From an uncultured Eubacteriales bacterium (lineage in GTDB: Bacteria > Bacillota > Clostridia > Oscillospirales > Oscillospiraceae), in assembly GCA_900549645.1 (NCBI GenBank), contig URPD01000053.1, forward strand, positions 1 through 12,729: a DNA stretch of 12,729 nucleotides. Reading direction: 5' to 3'. The notes below the pieces were generated by a model. It had not been told where the DNA came from, did no database searches, and was given only the letters and a program-made list of their open reading frames with translations. Numbering within the stretch: the stretch's first letter is position 1; every line of letters begins with the position of its first letter. Shown in pieces: positions 12,356 to 12,729 of this stretch. The position numbers and the translations under genes were made by a program.

Positions 12356-12729
12356 ATGTATAAACCATTGGCAGACGAGATTCGCCCGGACAGTCTTGAC
12401 GACGTTGTCGGGCAGAAGCATATACTTGGCTCCGGCGGTATGCTGAGGCGTATCGTTGAGAGCGGGCAGATACCCAACATGATATTCTACGGCCCCTCCG
12501 GCACGGGGAAAACCACCGTCGCGCGCATCATCGCCCAGCGCACTAACCGCAGTCTGCGCAAGCTCAACGCGACGACCGCCGGCATCGCCGACATCAAGCA
12601 GATTATCGCGGAGCTGGACACCATGCTTACCCCCGGCGGGGTGCTGCTGTATCTCGACGAGATCCAGTATTTCAACAAAAAGCAGCAGCAGTCGCTGCTG
12701 GAATTCATCGAGGACGGGCGCATCACGCT
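12356..12729 (+). CDS. rarA: Replication-associated recombination protein A (RarA/MgsA), N-terminal part (cut by window edge)
   Basis: An AAA+ ATPase related to clamp-loader subunits and RuvB, acting at stalled or damaged replication forks. The 124 visible residues begin MYKPLADEIRPDSLDDVVGQKHILG, the family's N-terminal block. Walker A GPSGTGKT is at 46-53, the following TNRSLRKLNATTAGIADIK resembles the RarA N-linker, and Walker B LLYLDEIQYFNKKQQQSLLEFIEDG has D101-E102. The tyrosine-containing DEIQYF replaces the enterobacterial DEIHRF, a variant I associate with clostridial RarA proteins. ATG 12356 follows AGAGGT at 8 nt. The sensor 2 and C-terminal tetramerisation parts lie beyond the window. 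Confidence 0.93.
   Translation, partial: MYKPLADEIRPDSLDDVVGQKHILGSGGMLRRIVESGQIPNMIFYGPSGTGKTTVARIIAQRTNRSLRKLNATTAGIADIKQIIAELDTMLTPGGVLLYLDEIQYFNKKQQQSLLEFIEDGRIT

Noticed and set aside
1..12729. Mobile element, phage, CRISPR, toxin-antitoxin or defence system
   Set aside because: No transposase, integrase, spaced direct-repeat array, paired toxin-antitoxin genes or known defence domains were seen; the lone GIY-YIG gene is a UPF0213 chromosomal type.

Overview
The window looks like chromosomal DNA from a GC-rich anaerobic Clostridia, most likely an Oscillospirales / Ruminococcaceae-type gut bacterium. That is an inference from strong AGGAGG-type ribosome binding sites, compact sigma-A promoters, simple hairpin terminators, and Firmicutes-type families (YitT, DUF951, DUF4349, a membrane-anchored PpiC foldase, a clostridial-style RarA). 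No tRNA, rRNA, CRISPR array, transposon or phage gene was seen. Most of the window is housekeeping or conserved chromosomal genes, with one regulator/transporter pair. I did not find a convincing undescribed multi-gene system.

Left part (1-1971, minus strand): an operon reads prs (PRPP synthase) -> pth (peptidyl-tRNA hydrolase) -> glgC (ADP-glucose pyrophosphorylase, cut by the window edge). A 12-bp hairpin sits between pth and the glgC ribosome binding site. A divergent intergenic region (1873-2085) carries promoters for prs and for prfB.

Centre-left (2019-6623, plus strand): prfB (release factor 2, read in one frame with no programmed frameshift) is followed by a YitT-family membrane protein that starts with TTG, then a terminator. 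A 345-bp gap follows; it holds a possible 20-codon minus-strand ORF with an ideal ribosome binding site and the promoter of a large membrane-anchored parvulin foldase. After a terminator comes tcdA (tRNA t6A dehydratase), then a bidirectional terminator.

Centre-right (6610-9578): a minus-strand YhhN/lysoplasmalogenase membrane protein and a divergent DUF4349 lipoprotein, then psuG (pseudouridine-5'-phosphate glycosidase) with its own promoter. A near-consensus promoter and a palindrome lie at the 3' end of the YhhN gene and point antisense into it.

Right part (9570-12729): an AraC-family regulator is divergent from a DAACS-family symporter, with a control region rich in GCAAT repeats between them. 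The symporter lacks the arginine that defines acidic-amino-acid carriers. It overlaps a 58-aa DUF951 gene, which overlaps a UPF0213 GIY-YIG gene, so the three probably form one translationally coupled operon. The window ends inside rarA (AAA+ ATPase of replication-fork maintenance), which has its own promoter.
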